This document shows, one piece after another, positions 29,945 to 40,033 of a DNA stretch of 64,000 nucleotides. The stretch lies in NCBI GenBank assembly GCA_029260315.1, contig JAJDDM010000135.1, forward strand, positions 1 through 64,000, in the 5' to 3' direction. Origin of the DNA: Phycisphaerales bacterium. GTDB taxonomy: Bacteria > Planctomycetota > Phycisphaerae > Phycisphaerales > UBA1924. The first letter of the stretch is position 1. Each line of letters begins with the position of its first letter. Below the pieces are notes generated by a model. The model searched no databases and was not told where the DNA came from. It was given only the letters and a program-made list of their open reading frames with translations. A program made the translations under genes and the position numbers.

Positions 29945-32454
29945 AGCATCCTCGGAGCCGGTTTGACGAACGAGGAGTCGGTGCTCGCGCCCGACGGGGC
30001 TTCATTGACCGTGTCTCCTACACACGGGACTTCGAGCGACTCATCGGAGAGCTAGGGACGCGGGAATGTGAGGACGTGGTCGTGTGGAACATCCACGGCG
30101 TTCCGGGGATCGGGAAGAGCCGTCTGGCCGCTGAGCTGTCTCGGATGGCGACTAGCTCGGGAATGCAGAAGGTCGCAGCCTGTCACCTCGACTTCGAGGT
30201 CCCACGGCTGCGCGTGATCGAAGACGCGCTGTACTACATCCGACAACACCTCCCATATCGGTGCAATACGTTCGACTTCGCGTTCGCCCGCTATTGGACC
30301 ATGCTAGGGCGGTCGCTGAGCGCCCTGGACCACAGGCACCGGGTCAAGGGCGGGAGCCTACTCCTCGACATCGCCGAGTATGCGAAGACCGCCGGCGCAG
30401 CGCTCACGGAGGCGGGCGGATTCCTTCCAGGCGTCGGCTTGCTGGCAAAGTTGGGAGGGGCGGCCGCCAGGAGGCTCCGCCGATGGCGCGCGAAGCACAA
30501 GGACCTACTGGACCACATGGAGCGGCTGGAGCTAGTCGAGCTCCGCGATCGTCTCGCCCACTACCTCGGTGTCGACATATCCGACGCAGCCGAGAGCGGC
30601 CGAGTGACCATCCTTGTGTTCGACTCCTTCGAGCGCCTCACCGATGTAGCCGAGGCGCGCGAAGTACGCGGGAGCCATCGAGGCGATCAGTGGGTGCGCG
30701 ATCTCCTCGCATCGACTCAGCGTATGGCCGCCGTGATCCTCTCGCGGCGCAGACTCACTTGGCCCGAACATCCGTCCGAGGCATGGGGGGAGTCCTTTGT
30801 GCCCTGGCTGCTGGACCGTCTCGAGTCTCGCGACGTCGAGGACTTCCTGCGCAACGTGCCGATTGAGGACGAGGGGATGCGTGCTCACATCGCCCGAATC
30901 TCGAACGGCGTGCCGTTCCTGATCGACCTCTGCCTCGACGCCTGGGAGCACATCGTCAGTGGAGGTGGTGAGCCCATCTCAGGCGACATCGGTATCGACT
31001 CGAATCAAATCGTTGAACGTTTCCTGGACGGGCGCTCACTCGAAGAACGTGCCACGATCAAGGCCATCGCTTTCCCTGAGGTATTCGACGAGAACGTGTT
31101 TCAGTTCATGGTGAGGGAGGTGGGGACTTCCTACCCGGCCAACGAGTTTGAGAGCTTCGCGAGGCTCTCCTTTGTGAGGCGACTTGAGGGCTCCGACTTG
31201 TACCACCTCCATCACACGATGCGGGCGGCGTTGCTCTCGACACTCACTCTTGGTGAGCGGCGGAGAGTCACCCAGGCTCTCGTCGAGTACTGCCGCTCTT
31301 CATCAACGGTGCACGGATCGGACGCTTGTCTCGTCGGCATGACCCTTGGATTCCAGCTGTTGTCGGAGCGACCGGAGATTGCGCCGTGGCTCTACGGGAC
31401 AACGCGTGACCTCGTGGGCGCCGGACACTGGCCAGAAGTAGATCGCGTGCTCTCGGAGTTCGAGGGCCGGCTGTCGAACGAGGCCAGGAGCGTCACGTCG
31501 CTCATTCGCTCTCTCGTATTGAGGCGCTGGGGCCGGATCGACGAGGCCCTCGATGCTTTCGCGGAGGGCCAACCCGCACGCGTGGCCCCGCATGAGAGAT
31601 TCGTGGCCTTCCATCACGCGAACCTGCTGAGGATCGGCGGAAGCTACGGCGAGGCGGGGCGAATCTACCAGCAGATCGCCGACGGGGATCACCATGACAA
31701 CAAGACCCGATTGCTGGCCGGGAAGCAGTTGGCGGATCTGCTCATGCTGCGAGGTCGTTTCAGCCGGTCCCTCGAAGTGCTTGAAGGCACTCTGCGCAAG
31801 AGCCTCGAACCCACCCAGACCGCGGAGCTGCTGCGCCAGCAGGGGCATGTCTATCGATGGAACTTCCTCGCCGACGAGGCTCGTGAGAGCTACGAAGCCG
31901 CGCTAGCCATCGCCGAAGAGCGGTCTCTGCACAGTCTGACCGGAAGGCTAGAAACGAACATGTTGGAGCTGCACGCGCTATCCGGGACCGACGCCGGACC
32001 GCTTGCCGATCGCGCTCTGCAGACGAACGAAACGCTCGGGGCGACCATCGAGCTCGGAAAAGTTCATTGTGCGCGTGCGATTCTCTGCGTGACGCAAGGC
32101 GGGGACTTGGCCAAGGCACGGCTTGAGTTGGCGCTGAGCCTGAAGTGCTTCCGGAGCAGCAAGTACCGAGCCGGCGTCGCGTTCTCCTTAATTGCCCACG
32201 TGCTGCTCGATATCGCAGAGGGTGGCTTGCGAAGCAACATCGTGCTGCGCCGTTTGATCTCATTGACTAATGCGCTGGGAGTGTACCGATTCCTTGCTAG
32301 AGGCTTGTTCGACGCGATTGCGCGACAAGGGACAATGCGGCCGGAGGGGCGCGTATACTGGATTCGCCGCTCCCACGCTCAAGCATCATGGTCCGCCTTG
32401 GTCGCCGCAGCGCGGGGGCGAGTCCGCGATGGTCAGGGGTGGCGAAGTGCGTGA
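29941..32454 (+). CDS. STAND-type NTPase with TPR-like C-terminus
   Basis: VWNIHGVPGIGKSRLAAEL Walker A, VTILVFDSFERLTD Walker B, helical repeats; GTG start overlaps upstream TGA (GTGA). Confidence 0.78.
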   Translation: MKHPRSRFDERGVGARARRGFIDRVSYTRDFERLIGELGTRECEDVVVWNIHGVPGIGKSRLAAELSRMATSSGMQKVAACHLDFEVPRLRVIEDALYYIRQHLPYRCNTFDFAFARYWTMLGRSLSALDHRHRVKGGSLLLDIAEYAKTAGAALTEAGGFLPGVGLLAKLGGAAARRLRRWRAKHKDLLDHMERLELVELRDRLAHYLGVDISDAAESGRVTILVFDSFERLTDVAEAREVRGSHRGDQWVRDLLASTQRMAAVILSRRRLTWPEHPSEAWGESFVPWLLDRLESRDVEDFLRNVPIEDEGMRAHIARISNGVPFLIDLCLDAWEHIVSGGGEPISGDIGIDSNQIVERFLDGRSLEERATIKAIAFPEVFDENVFQFMVREVGTSYPANEFESFARLSFVRRLEGSDLYHLHHTMRAALLSTLTLGERRRVTQALVEYCRSSSTVHGSDACLVGMTLGFQLLSERPEIAPWLYGTTRDLVGAGHWPEVDRVLSEFEGRLSNEARSVTSLIRSLVLRRWGRIDEALDAFAEGQPARVAPHERFVAFHHANLLRIGGSYGEAGRIYQQIADGDHHDNKTRLLAGKQLADLLMLRGRFSRSLEVLEGTLRKSLEPTQTAELLRQQGHVYRWNFLADEARESYEAALAIAEERSLHSLTGRLETNMLELHALSGTDAGPLADRALQTNETLGATIELGKVHCARAILCVTQGGDLAKARLELALSLKCFRSSKYRAGVAFSLIAHVLLDIAEGGLRSNIVLRRLISLTNALGVYRFLARGLFDAIARQGTMRPEGRVYWIRRSHAQASWSALVAAARGRVRDGQGWRSA

Positions 32455-32497
32455 AGGGCACTGTGCAGACAGGTTCAGTGCACTCAGTCGTTGGCCA

Positions 32498-33225
32498 CTA
32501 GTGTCCTGAGTCCGAGATTCGTCGACAAAACCGCGCAACGCTCTCGAGGATGTCGTCGGCAGACTTGGTCCAGACAAAGGGCTTCGGCTTGGCGTTGTGG
32601 AGTTGCACGAAAGTCTTGATGGCCTGTTCGAGTTGACGCGTGCTGCGGTGCACACCGCGTCGGATCTGCTTGTCGGTGAGCATCGCGAACCAGCGTTCGA
32701 CCTGGTTGAGCCACGAGGCGCCGGTGGGCGTGAAGTGGAAGTGGAATCGCGGGTGGCGTGATCGCCAACGACGGATGGCGGGTGTCTTGTGAGTCGCGTA
32801 GTTGTCGAGCACGACGTGGGCGTCGCGCTCGGCGGGGACCGCGTCGTCGATGCGATCGAGGGACTTGCGAAACTCCACGCTTCGGTGTCGTGCGTGGCAG
32901 TGCCCGATGACCTTGCCCGTGACAATACCGAGCGCCGCGAACAGGGACGTCGTGCCGTGTCGGACGTAGCTGGGAGTGCGCCGCTCGGCCTGCCCCGGTC
33001 GCACGGGGAGCAGTGGCTGTGTCCGATCGAAAGCCTGGACCTGCTGACCGACGACTGGCTCAACCGGCAGGCCGGCGCCACCGAACGAGTGCTTCAGTGC
33101 GTCGCGTCGGCGGGCAACGACTCCAGCGTCTTCGTGATCACTCGCTCCACGTCTTCGTCGAGAATCGTGCGCGGCACGCCTGGTCGAGGCTCGTCACTGA
33201 CGATAGGCCGGGCCTGTGGTGAAGG
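32498..33225 (-). pseudogene. IS630-family transposase remnant
   Basis: AHVVLDNYATHKTPAIRRWRSRHPRFHFHFTPTGASWLNQVERWFAMLTDKQIRRG; N-terminal half frameshifted. Confidence 0.85.
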
Positions 33226-33435
33226 ACATCCGAGGACCGACTACCTGGCAGCAATCTGGCAGATGCGGGAGGCGGAGGTCGAGCTGTTGAGGGTCCGTGG
33301 ATTACCCGTGGAGAGACGGTGGGATCAACAAGCAGAGCCGGCGCGGTCGCGCCAACACAGGTTTTCGGCGTTCGCTTCGTCGCGGGATTCCGCTCCTCTT
33401 GGGGTGGATGTCTCTTACCAAGGGGAACCAGATTG

Positions 33436-33663
33436 ATGCCGCGGTACGCGAACCTGGGGGGTGACTCTGGCGTCAGGTGGTACGAGATCGGCCAGGGGTC
33501 TATCGAGGTCGCGTTCAGGGACGGCGGTGTGTACGTGTACACCAATGCGAGTGCCGGCTCGTACAGCATCGAGCGGATGCAGTTACTCGCGCGGGCAGGC
33601 CAGGGTCTCAATGCCTTTATCAACACCGACGTCAAGAAGGGGTATGCCTCGAAGCGGCAATAG
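33436..33663 (+). CDS. KTSC-domain-like small protein
   Basis: GVRWYEIGQGSIEVAFRDGGVYVYTNASAGSYSIERMQLLARAGQGLNAFINTDVKKGYASKRQ. Confidence 0.65.
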   Translation: MPRYANLGGDSGVRWYEIGQGSIEVAFRDGGVYVYTNASAGSYSIERMQLLARAGQGLNAFINTDVKKGYASKRQ

Positions 33664-33723
33664 CTGCTGCGAAGATGATTATGGAAGGACGAGCACAAGA
33701 CAGTAGGCAGCTGAGGAGGGCAC

Positions 33724-34257
33724 ATGGGGCTCCGCTACGAAAATCTGGACGAGCAGACGCGGGCGTTGATGATCGCCGAGATCGAGAGGGACATCAACAC
33801 GTCAACGCTTTACGTGAGTGACAACCTCACAGAACATGGCAGGTCGGAGTACCCAGACCTCCTCTGTGATGCAGCGCGGGAGGGGAGCGACGACACCTTG
33901 GCGGGTGAGATTCGCGGTCGCCTTAACACGCATGAGAAGCCACGGCGACTGAAGTCTGGGGGCTTCTCGCAACCGCCGAAGATGCGCAGCAACGCGCACG
34001 AGATGCTGGCTCATGGAGAGTTCAACCGATTCTATATTCGAGCGGTGTGCCTGCGCGCGATCGACGCTGGCACAGCTCAAGTGGTCGTATATAGGGCAAA
34101 GGCGGTAAGAACAGCGCGTTCCGCATCGGAGGAGATGATCGGGCAAGACGTGTCAGCCGAGGTACTGCTCCAGGACCTGCGGTCAAACCCGGGCGTTGAT
34201 ACCGCACTTGGCCTTCCGTCGGGGCCGAACTCTGGGCTCTCTGTGCGCTTGCCCTGA
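33724..34257 (+). CDS. Hypothetical protein
   Basis: 177-aa ORF 60 bp downstream of the KTSC gene, same strand. Confidence 0.6.
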   Translation: MGLRYENLDEQTRALMIAEIERDINTSTLYVSDNLTEHGRSEYPDLLCDAAREGSDDTLAGEIRGRLNTHEKPRRLKSGGFSQPPKMRSNAHEMLAHGEFNRFYIRAVCLRAIDAGTAQVVVYRAKAVRTARSASEEMIGQDVSAEVLLQDLRSNPGVDTALGLPSGPNSGLSVRLP

Positions 34258-34337
34258 GCAGCGTTGCGGAAGGTCGGATAACGCCCGCTCGAGCGCTCGT
34301 AGTGTGACGCGTGCCTCGGCCGAGGCCATGTTGCACC

Positions 34338-34799
34338 TCACGCCATCCAGTGCTCAGACGCGCTCCACGAATCGTTGCTGGAGACGATGAGGAAGTCGAT
34401 GAGCGGGATGCCGAGGAGCTTTCCGGCCTCCGTGAGGCGGTCGAAGATGTCGCGGTCTAGCATGGAGGGAACAAGGTTCCCCGACGGGTGATTGTGCGCG
34501 CAGATGATGGCGGAAGCGTTGGAGAGAATGGCCGCTTTGAACACCTCTCGAGGGTGAACGAAGGCGCTGGAAACCGTGCCGATGGAGACCGTCTCGGCTG
34601 AGACGACACGGTGAGCAGCATCGAGGTGAAGCACGATGAAGTGCTCGCGGTCCTTGGCTCCAATCAGCGCTTGGACTGCTTCTGCGGCATCTTGCGGAGC
34701 CCGTACGGTGTAAGCTTCGGCGATGGCGCCGACCTGCTCGATGGTGACTAGCCGGAGCCGTGGGGCCGTGTCGCTCTGTGTGCGGTTCTTGCTCGCCAT
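34338..34799 (-). CDS. RadC-like JAB-domain protein, copy 2
   Basis: MASKNRTQ...ICAHNHPSGNLVPSMLDRDIFDRLTEAGKLLGIPLIDFLIVSS; near-identical to 13711..14181. Confidence 0.9.
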   Translation of the reverse strand: MASKNRTQSDTAPRLRLVTIEQVGAIAEAYTVRAPQDAAEAVQALIGAKDREHFIVLHLDAAHRVVSAETVSIGTVSSAFVHPREVFKAAILSNASAIICAHNHPSGNLVPSMLDRDIFDRLTEAGKLLGIPLIDFLIVSSNDSWSASEHWMA

Positions 34800-34891
34800 G
34801 TTCGAGTCCTCCTCGTTTCCGAGAGGCCCATTCCTCTCAGCCCCCGCGGAGGAATGGGAGAAGAGAAACGAGGAGGATGGGTTTTGGCGAG

Positions 34892-36386
34892 CTAGCAGGC
34901 CGTGGGCAAAGGGTGATTCCAGCGGCTGATCATGCCGCCAGTCCGACGACGGCGCGAGGCGGAGGTGTCGGCGCGAGTCGGTGCGCGGTGTCGATCAGGG
35001 CTCGCACGACCTTCACGAGGGCGCGCGCCGCGAGGTGCGCCCCGAGAAGCCCCGCACACGCCGCCGCGAGGCGGCCCGCGAGCCCCTTGGGCGTCCCGGC
35101 GCCGAGCAGCGTGCGCATCAGCAGCGCCAGGTTGTAGGTCGCGGCCTGGATCAGCACCCGCTTGGTCACGTTGTCTCGTCGTCGGACGTGCACTCGGCGC
35201 AGCCCGCCCGTCTCGTAGCAGTGCGCGTTGCTGCGCTCGGCCACCTCGGCTCGTCGCCTGAGCAGCGCCTTCCCGCGCTCGCCCTGGATGCGCCTCCGGT
35301 TTCCGTAGACCGCGTCGCGCGCCTCACTCTTGCCCTTCCAGCGACGACGCCCACGCGCCGGCTCACTCGCGTAGGTCCGGAAGCCCAGCTCGGTCAGGTC
35401 CGCCAGCACGCCGTTGCTGTGGTAGCCCTTGTCGAGCACCACCGACTGCACGACGCCTCCGGCCGGCAGTGCCTCGCGGACGTGGTCCGATGCCTCCGCC
35501 AGCGTCTCGTACACCGTGCTCGTGTCGCCGCAGTCCGCGGCCTGCACCGTCACCGCCACGATCGCCGTCGTGTCGAGGTCCGTCGCGTGCTCCACCTTGT
35601 GGGCCAGGTGCGTGCGACCGTCCTTCATCTTCGTGATGCGCGCGTCCGGGTCCCCAGGGTGCGTCCAGTCGTCGTTGCTGCCCTTCTTCTTGCGCTTCTT
35701 GTCGACCTTCGCGCGGTCCTCGCGGCTCGGCGTCTCGATCCCGCTCGCACGCGCCAGCTCGTCCAGAAACGTGTCGTACGCCTGCCCGTCGTCTCGACGC
35801 ACGATCGAGCGCAGCGCCGCATTCGCCTCCAGCGTCGTCGCGTCGATCGCCACCGCCTTGCCCTTCAGCAAGCCGCGACGACCCAGCACCGACAGGATCC
35901 ACGCAAACACCTCGCGGTGCGTCTCGAGGTCCAGCAGCCGCCGCGTGTAGCTCAGCGTGCTGTGACTCGGCGTCGACTGCTCGAGGTCGTACCCCAAGAA
36001 GCTGCGCAGCGACAGGCTGTCCGCGCACCGCCACGCGATCTCCCGCTCGCTCCCGATGCCCTCGAAGTACCCCACCATCAGCAGCCGGAAATACACACCC
36101 GGCGCCAGGCTCGGACGACCGATCTTCTCGGCATAGAAGCCTGCGCAGCGCGACTCGACGAAGGCGTCGAAGCCCTCCTCCGCGAGCAGGGCGTTCACGC
36201 GCTCGTAGAAAGGATGGCCTGGTGACCGCGCCAGCTCACCACTCGGCACGAAGAGCGGGGCCTGCCGCTCGGTCCGTCGACTGCCCATCGCCATGGCTCG
36301 CCCTCCGCTGCGGGGAAGGGGAAATGATCGGGGCTCGCGGGCCACGGTTCAATTCCGCGTCGGGGACTTTCCCCACAGCCTGCTAG
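34892..36386 (-). mobile_element. Intact IS1182/IS5-like insertion sequence flanked by CTAG
   Basis: TIRs CTAGCAGGCCGTGGGCAAAG (34892) and CTTTCCCCACAGCCTGCTAG (36367-36386); CTAG single-copy in the paralogous empty site near 14275. Confidence 0.85.
34930..36345 (-). CDS. DDE transposase (DUF772 plus DDE_Tnp_1 type)
   Basis: LAPGVYFRLLMVGYFEGIGSEREIAWRCADSLSLRSFLG...VAIDATTLEANAALRSIVRRD...VVLDKGYHSNGVLADL. Confidence 0.92.
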   Translation of the reverse strand: MAREPRSFPLPRSGGRAMAMGSRRTERQAPLFVPSGELARSPGHPFYERVNALLAEEGFDAFVESRCAGFYAEKIGRPSLAPGVYFRLLMVGYFEGIGSEREIAWRCADSLSLRSFLGYDLEQSTPSHSTLSYTRRLLDLETHREVFAWILSVLGRRGLLKGKAVAIDATTLEANAALRSIVRRDDGQAYDTFLDELARASGIETPSREDRAKVDKKRKKKGSNDDWTHPGDPDARITKMKDGRTHLAHKVEHATDLDTTAIVAVTVQAADCGDTSTVYETLAEASDHVREALPAGGVVQSVVLDKGYHSNGVLADLTELGFRTYASEPARGRRRWKGKSEARDAVYGNRRRIQGERGKALLRRRAEVAERSNAHCYETGGLRRVHVRRRDNVTKRVLIQAATYNLALLMRTLLGAGTPKGLAGRLAAACAGLLGAHLAARALVKVVRALIDTAHRLAPTPPPRAVVGLAA

Positions 36387-36394
36387 ACGTGCCT

Positions 36395-36540
36395 ACGGGT
36401 TGGCCCGTCCACGCGTCGCAGTGACACACTGACCGGGCCTTGGTCGATTCACGTCGCGTAGGCGTTCTGCCACGGCGACTTCGACGAGTTGCCGGGCCGT
36501 CCTGCGCGAAGTGCCGCGAGGGCAGTCGGCCTCGCCGCAA
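36395..36540. repeat. Dispersed repeat R1, copy 2
   Basis: CCTACGGGTTGGCCCGTCCACGCGTCGCAGTGACACACTGACCGGGCCTTGGTCGATTCACGTCGCGTAGGCG. Confidence 0.8.
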
Positions 36541-36954
36541 GGTGAAGACCCAGCCATGCGGCGTAACTCGCTGCCCATATTGAGGTCAGTATTCCTGAAG
36601 GAGCGCGGAAGATCATATCGGCGCTCTCTTTCAAGGAACGCGCGTTCCCCGCCTTGGAGTATGCCGCAAGCGTCTTTGCCAGTACGACCGCCTTCGAGCC
36701 CAGCGTCGATAACCCTTCCGCCGCTCTCTGGGGTGATCTGAGCTGGCCTCGGTGGTGCCCGTCCCCTCCTTTCTGGCCGGCGCCGTGTTGCCCGGGCCAG
36801 CAACCGGTGGGGTATCTGGCGACCCTAGATACCGTGTACACCGAGAAGCGCGCCTCGGGAGACGACCCGACCCCCGCGGGCGCTTCCGTTCGGATGTCAG
36901 CTCCGCTGTCCAAGCCAGAGCGCTAGAATGTGGTCGAGAAAGGGGACCTGACCT

Positions 36955-39117
36955 ATGAGGGAAGCTGATCCGACTGCCGAGGACGCGAATCCTCCCGTGG
37001 ACACGACATCGTCGCCCAGCAGACCAGGCGCCATGCAACACGATGAACCAATCGAGCAGATCGACATCGCCATTGTCGGGGGTGGCGCCGCTGGCCTATA
37101 CGCCGCACTGAGACTAGTCCGAGATGAAGCGTTCGAACACAAGTCGATCGTCATTTTCGACGCGTACGACCGCCTTGGAGGCCGTATAAACACTCTCAAG
37201 CTGCCGCCGAGCATCATGCCATACAGCGCCGACGCTGGCGCAATGAGGTATATCCCTGACAAGCAGGTTCTCATCAACGCCTTGATCAAGGCGCTCGGCC
37301 TTGACTCACACACCTATCCCTACGTCTTCCCTACGGCCTCCTATTTTTCTCGCGGCCGCCATTTCTCAACAGATGTCGATCAGCATACTGGCCACCTGGT
37401 TGAACTGTACTCTGCTGGCCGCGCTCCAGGACCCACTCCGCAGACCGGCTACAAGATCACTTCATCGGCCCAGAGGGGCAAGCAACCCGGCGAGCTAATT
37501 GGCTACGCGATATCGAAACTTCTCGGTGATCCGGATCTCGACATTCTGGGCGACGGAGTAGGCATTTCCTCGGTTCGGCATCTAAAAGAGCAAGTGAAAC
37601 GCGCGTCTGAGGCGGGGCTCTCCATATCCTTTGAGCATCTGTCACCAGCCGAGTGGCACTACTTCAAGATGTGGGCGCGATATGCTGGAACAAAGCTCTC
37701 CGACCTAGGGTTCTGGGACTTAATTCAAGGCCAGCTCGAGGAAGAGTCGTATCAGTGGGTCGAAGATGGACTGGGGTACCAGACGATTATTGGAACGTGG
37801 AATGCAGCGGATGCCATTCCGTGGTTCCTGGCGGATTTTGCTCTCGGAAAGAAACGTGTTCGCAGTGCTGACGGTGACGACGTGGAGGTGAATGTTCAGT
37901 ACGCGTCCCTTCACGGAGGCATGTCTCGTCTTCCTGAAGCGCTTCGGGCCCTTTTCTTGAAGGAGGCCTGGGCTCCAGCGGGTGCGCACGGTGAGGACTT
38001 CCATGTTCGACTGTATCACTGGCTTACGACAATCCGATGCGAAGACAGCGGCGCGTTCCTATTGACGTTCGAAGAACGACACCAGGACCTGGAATCCCAT
38101 GGATACGGACATGTCCTGCGGCCGAGCCCACCTAGAACACGCATGGTCCGGGCCAAGCAAGTGATACTTGCAATGCCACCTGGCGCGATCCGGGAAGTGG
38201 CACTGGAAGGACCAGCTCTTGACAGCCTAGACGTGGCGGGCTTCAAGAGTCTACTGGGAACCGTAACATCGCACGACCTTCTGAAGATGTTTATTGTCTA
38301 CAGCACCCCGTGGTGGTGGGATGGCAACGTCGATACGGAGAGTGCGTCGCTAGGAAGCGTAAGTACGCCTGGCGGCGTGACTGAGTTCTCCGGCTACAGG
38401 ACCTTTACATCGCTGCCGCTTCGAATGCTGTACTACCATGGCCCCCAGTCTCAGTTGCACGCAAGTGCATATGGAGAAGTTTCGAACACGCTTCAGCCGC
38501 GAATGTCAATGATCATGGCCTATTGCGACGCGCGCCATGCGTTGTACTGGGACGCACTAAAATCGAAGCGAGACAACCACGGTGCTTACACTAGCCCGCG
38601 CCTAGAAGCTCAGATTAGAACGCTGCGGCGGGCCAATGCCGAACAACACGCCGAGGCGCAGAAGATTCTTGCCCTTTATGGGGTACCCGAAGCTTTTGCG
38701 GACAGAGCACACGAACAAGTCTGGCGCCTCCACGAGTATCGAGTCAACCAGAACAGCTTCCAACCAGACCAGATAACGCCGATCGGGCTTCGACGGCGTC
38801 CCGTCCCCGGCTCGGAGGTCATTCTCTACATGAACTGGGGGCGTGCACCATTTTATGGCGGCTGGCACTCGTGGAATGTAGGTGAAGTATCACACATTGT
38901 CCGCAGGAAGGTTGCTCAACCGTTCACTGGGCTCGATCTCTATATCTGTGGTGAAGCATTCTCTAGTGACCAGGGTTGGATCGAGGGGGCGCTCCGCTCC
39001 GCGGAGTTGGTTCTTACGAATTACATGCACATGCCTCCACCCAAGTGGCTTGATAATCTCCAGGACTTGCTCACGAGAGCTCGATACGATACTTTAGAGA
39101 GCTACATTAATTGGTAG
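36955..39117 (+). CDS. Flavin-dependent amine oxidase-like protein
   Basis: IDIAIVGGGAAGLYAALRLV FAD fold, YDRLGGRINTLKLP, DAGAMRY, C-terminal LYICGEAFSSDQGWIEGALRSAE. Confidence 0.9.
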   Translation: MREADPTAEDANPPVDTTSSPSRPGAMQHDEPIEQIDIAIVGGGAAGLYAALRLVRDEAFEHKSIVIFDAYDRLGGRINTLKLPPSIMPYSADAGAMRYIPDKQVLINALIKALGLDSHTYPYVFPTASYFSRGRHFSTDVDQHTGHLVELYSAGRAPGPTPQTGYKITSSAQRGKQPGELIGYAISKLLGDPDLDILGDGVGISSVRHLKEQVKRASEAGLSISFEHLSPAEWHYFKMWARYAGTKLSDLGFWDLIQGQLEEESYQWVEDGLGYQTIIGTWNAADAIPWFLADFALGKKRVRSADGDDVEVNVQYASLHGGMSRLPEALRALFLKEAWAPAGAHGEDFHVRLYHWLTTIRCEDSGAFLLTFEERHQDLESHGYGHVLRPSPPRTRMVRAKQVILAMPPGAIREVALEGPALDSLDVAGFKSLLGTVTSHDLLKMFIVYSTPWWWDGNVDTESASLGSVSTPGGVTEFSGYRTFTSLPLRMLYYHGPQSQLHASAYGEVSNTLQPRMSMIMAYCDARHALYWDALKSKRDNHGAYTSPRLEAQIRTLRRANAEQHAEAQKILALYGVPEAFADRAHEQVWRLHEYRVNQNSFQPDQITPIGLRRRPVPGSEVILYMNWGRAPFYGGWHSWNVGEVSHIVRRKVAQPFTGLDLYICGEAFSSDQGWIEGALRSAELVLTNYMHMPPPKWLDNLQDLLTRARYDTLESYINW

Positions 39118-39157
39118 CGGAGTAGCCGTTTTGTCATTTACTATAAGGAGAGTGTGC

Positions 39158-39364
39158 ATGGGCCCAAATCAGAATGAAATTCCGAGCGGTGGGCAGGAGC
39201 GACGAGGGCCCGTAGGGGCCACCGGGGTGACGCCTGAGGCGGGCGGTGAGGGACATAGGCTCGACGACGAAACGATCGACTTACCTATCAAGCTACCCTA
39301 TATAGATGAAGTTGAAGACACCCTTCGCCGCATGTATGCCAGAGCTCACCTATACGAGAAGTAG
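39158..39364 (+). CDS. Small 68-aa hypothetical protein downstream of amine oxidase
   Basis: AAGGAG at 39146-39151 then ATG; MGPNQNEIPSGGQERRGPVGATGVTPEAGGEGHRLDDETIDLPIKLPYIDEVEDTLRRMYARAHLYEK. Confidence 0.6.
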   Translation: MGPNQNEIPSGGQERRGPVGATGVTPEAGGEGHRLDDETIDLPIKLPYIDEVEDTLRRMYARAHLYEK

Positions 39365-39367
39365 TCC

Positions 39368-39748
39368 TGGCGGCCGGTGGCAAGAGGGCATTCCGAGTGT
39401 GATTCGGTCGTAGAGGCGCGTCGCGCTTATGTTGGCGTGTCCGAGCAACATCTGGACGTAGGCGATGTCCGCGTTGTGGTCCAGTGCGTTGGTGGCGGCG
39501 GTGGTGCGCAAAGCGTGCAGGCACAAACCCATCCAAGTGGATGCCGGCAGCCGTGCTGTAGCGCCTGACCATCTTGTAGATCCCGTCCCCAGTGATCCGC
39601 CTCGATCATCGTTCCGGTGCGGTTGTTCCGCACGGGACGGAAGAGAATTCCGTTGCGGTCCTCCTCATGACCCGCTTCCGGCAGGTAAGCCAGGATGGCC
39701 TCCATGCCGACTGCGTGAGCACGCACGTAGCGTGTCGTCACGCGGCGC
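39368..39748 (-). pseudogene. Relic of XerC-like integrase, paralog of 48469..49587
   Basis: [33 protein letters not shown] and [39 protein letters not shown] in different frames. Confidence 0.85.
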
Positions 39749-40033
39749 CTAGCAGCCCTCTGTGAGAAGGCTCCTTGGGTCAAGGACTTGCATCGGTTGT
39801 GTGTTGTCGCCTTGGCGACGGAGATCACGAGGGCGTCTCGTACCCGCAGGCGTCTGTTCGCACTCTGGGAGGGGCGCTACGTGGCCCCGGTGCATGAGGG
39901 GGTCCGTCCGGTCGGGGCTGCCATCGGTAGGACGAGCTTCAAGCTCAGGGCTGCTATCGCAGTCCCCGGGACCGGGCGGGTTCGAGGAGTCGTGATCGGT
40001 GTTCTAAAGAGCGACTGCAGGGGGGCGGACGCG

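Noticed and set aside
34981-36225. + strand ORFs opposite transposases (also 41443-42774, 40448-41125)
   Set aside because: Antisense to convincing transposase reading frames.
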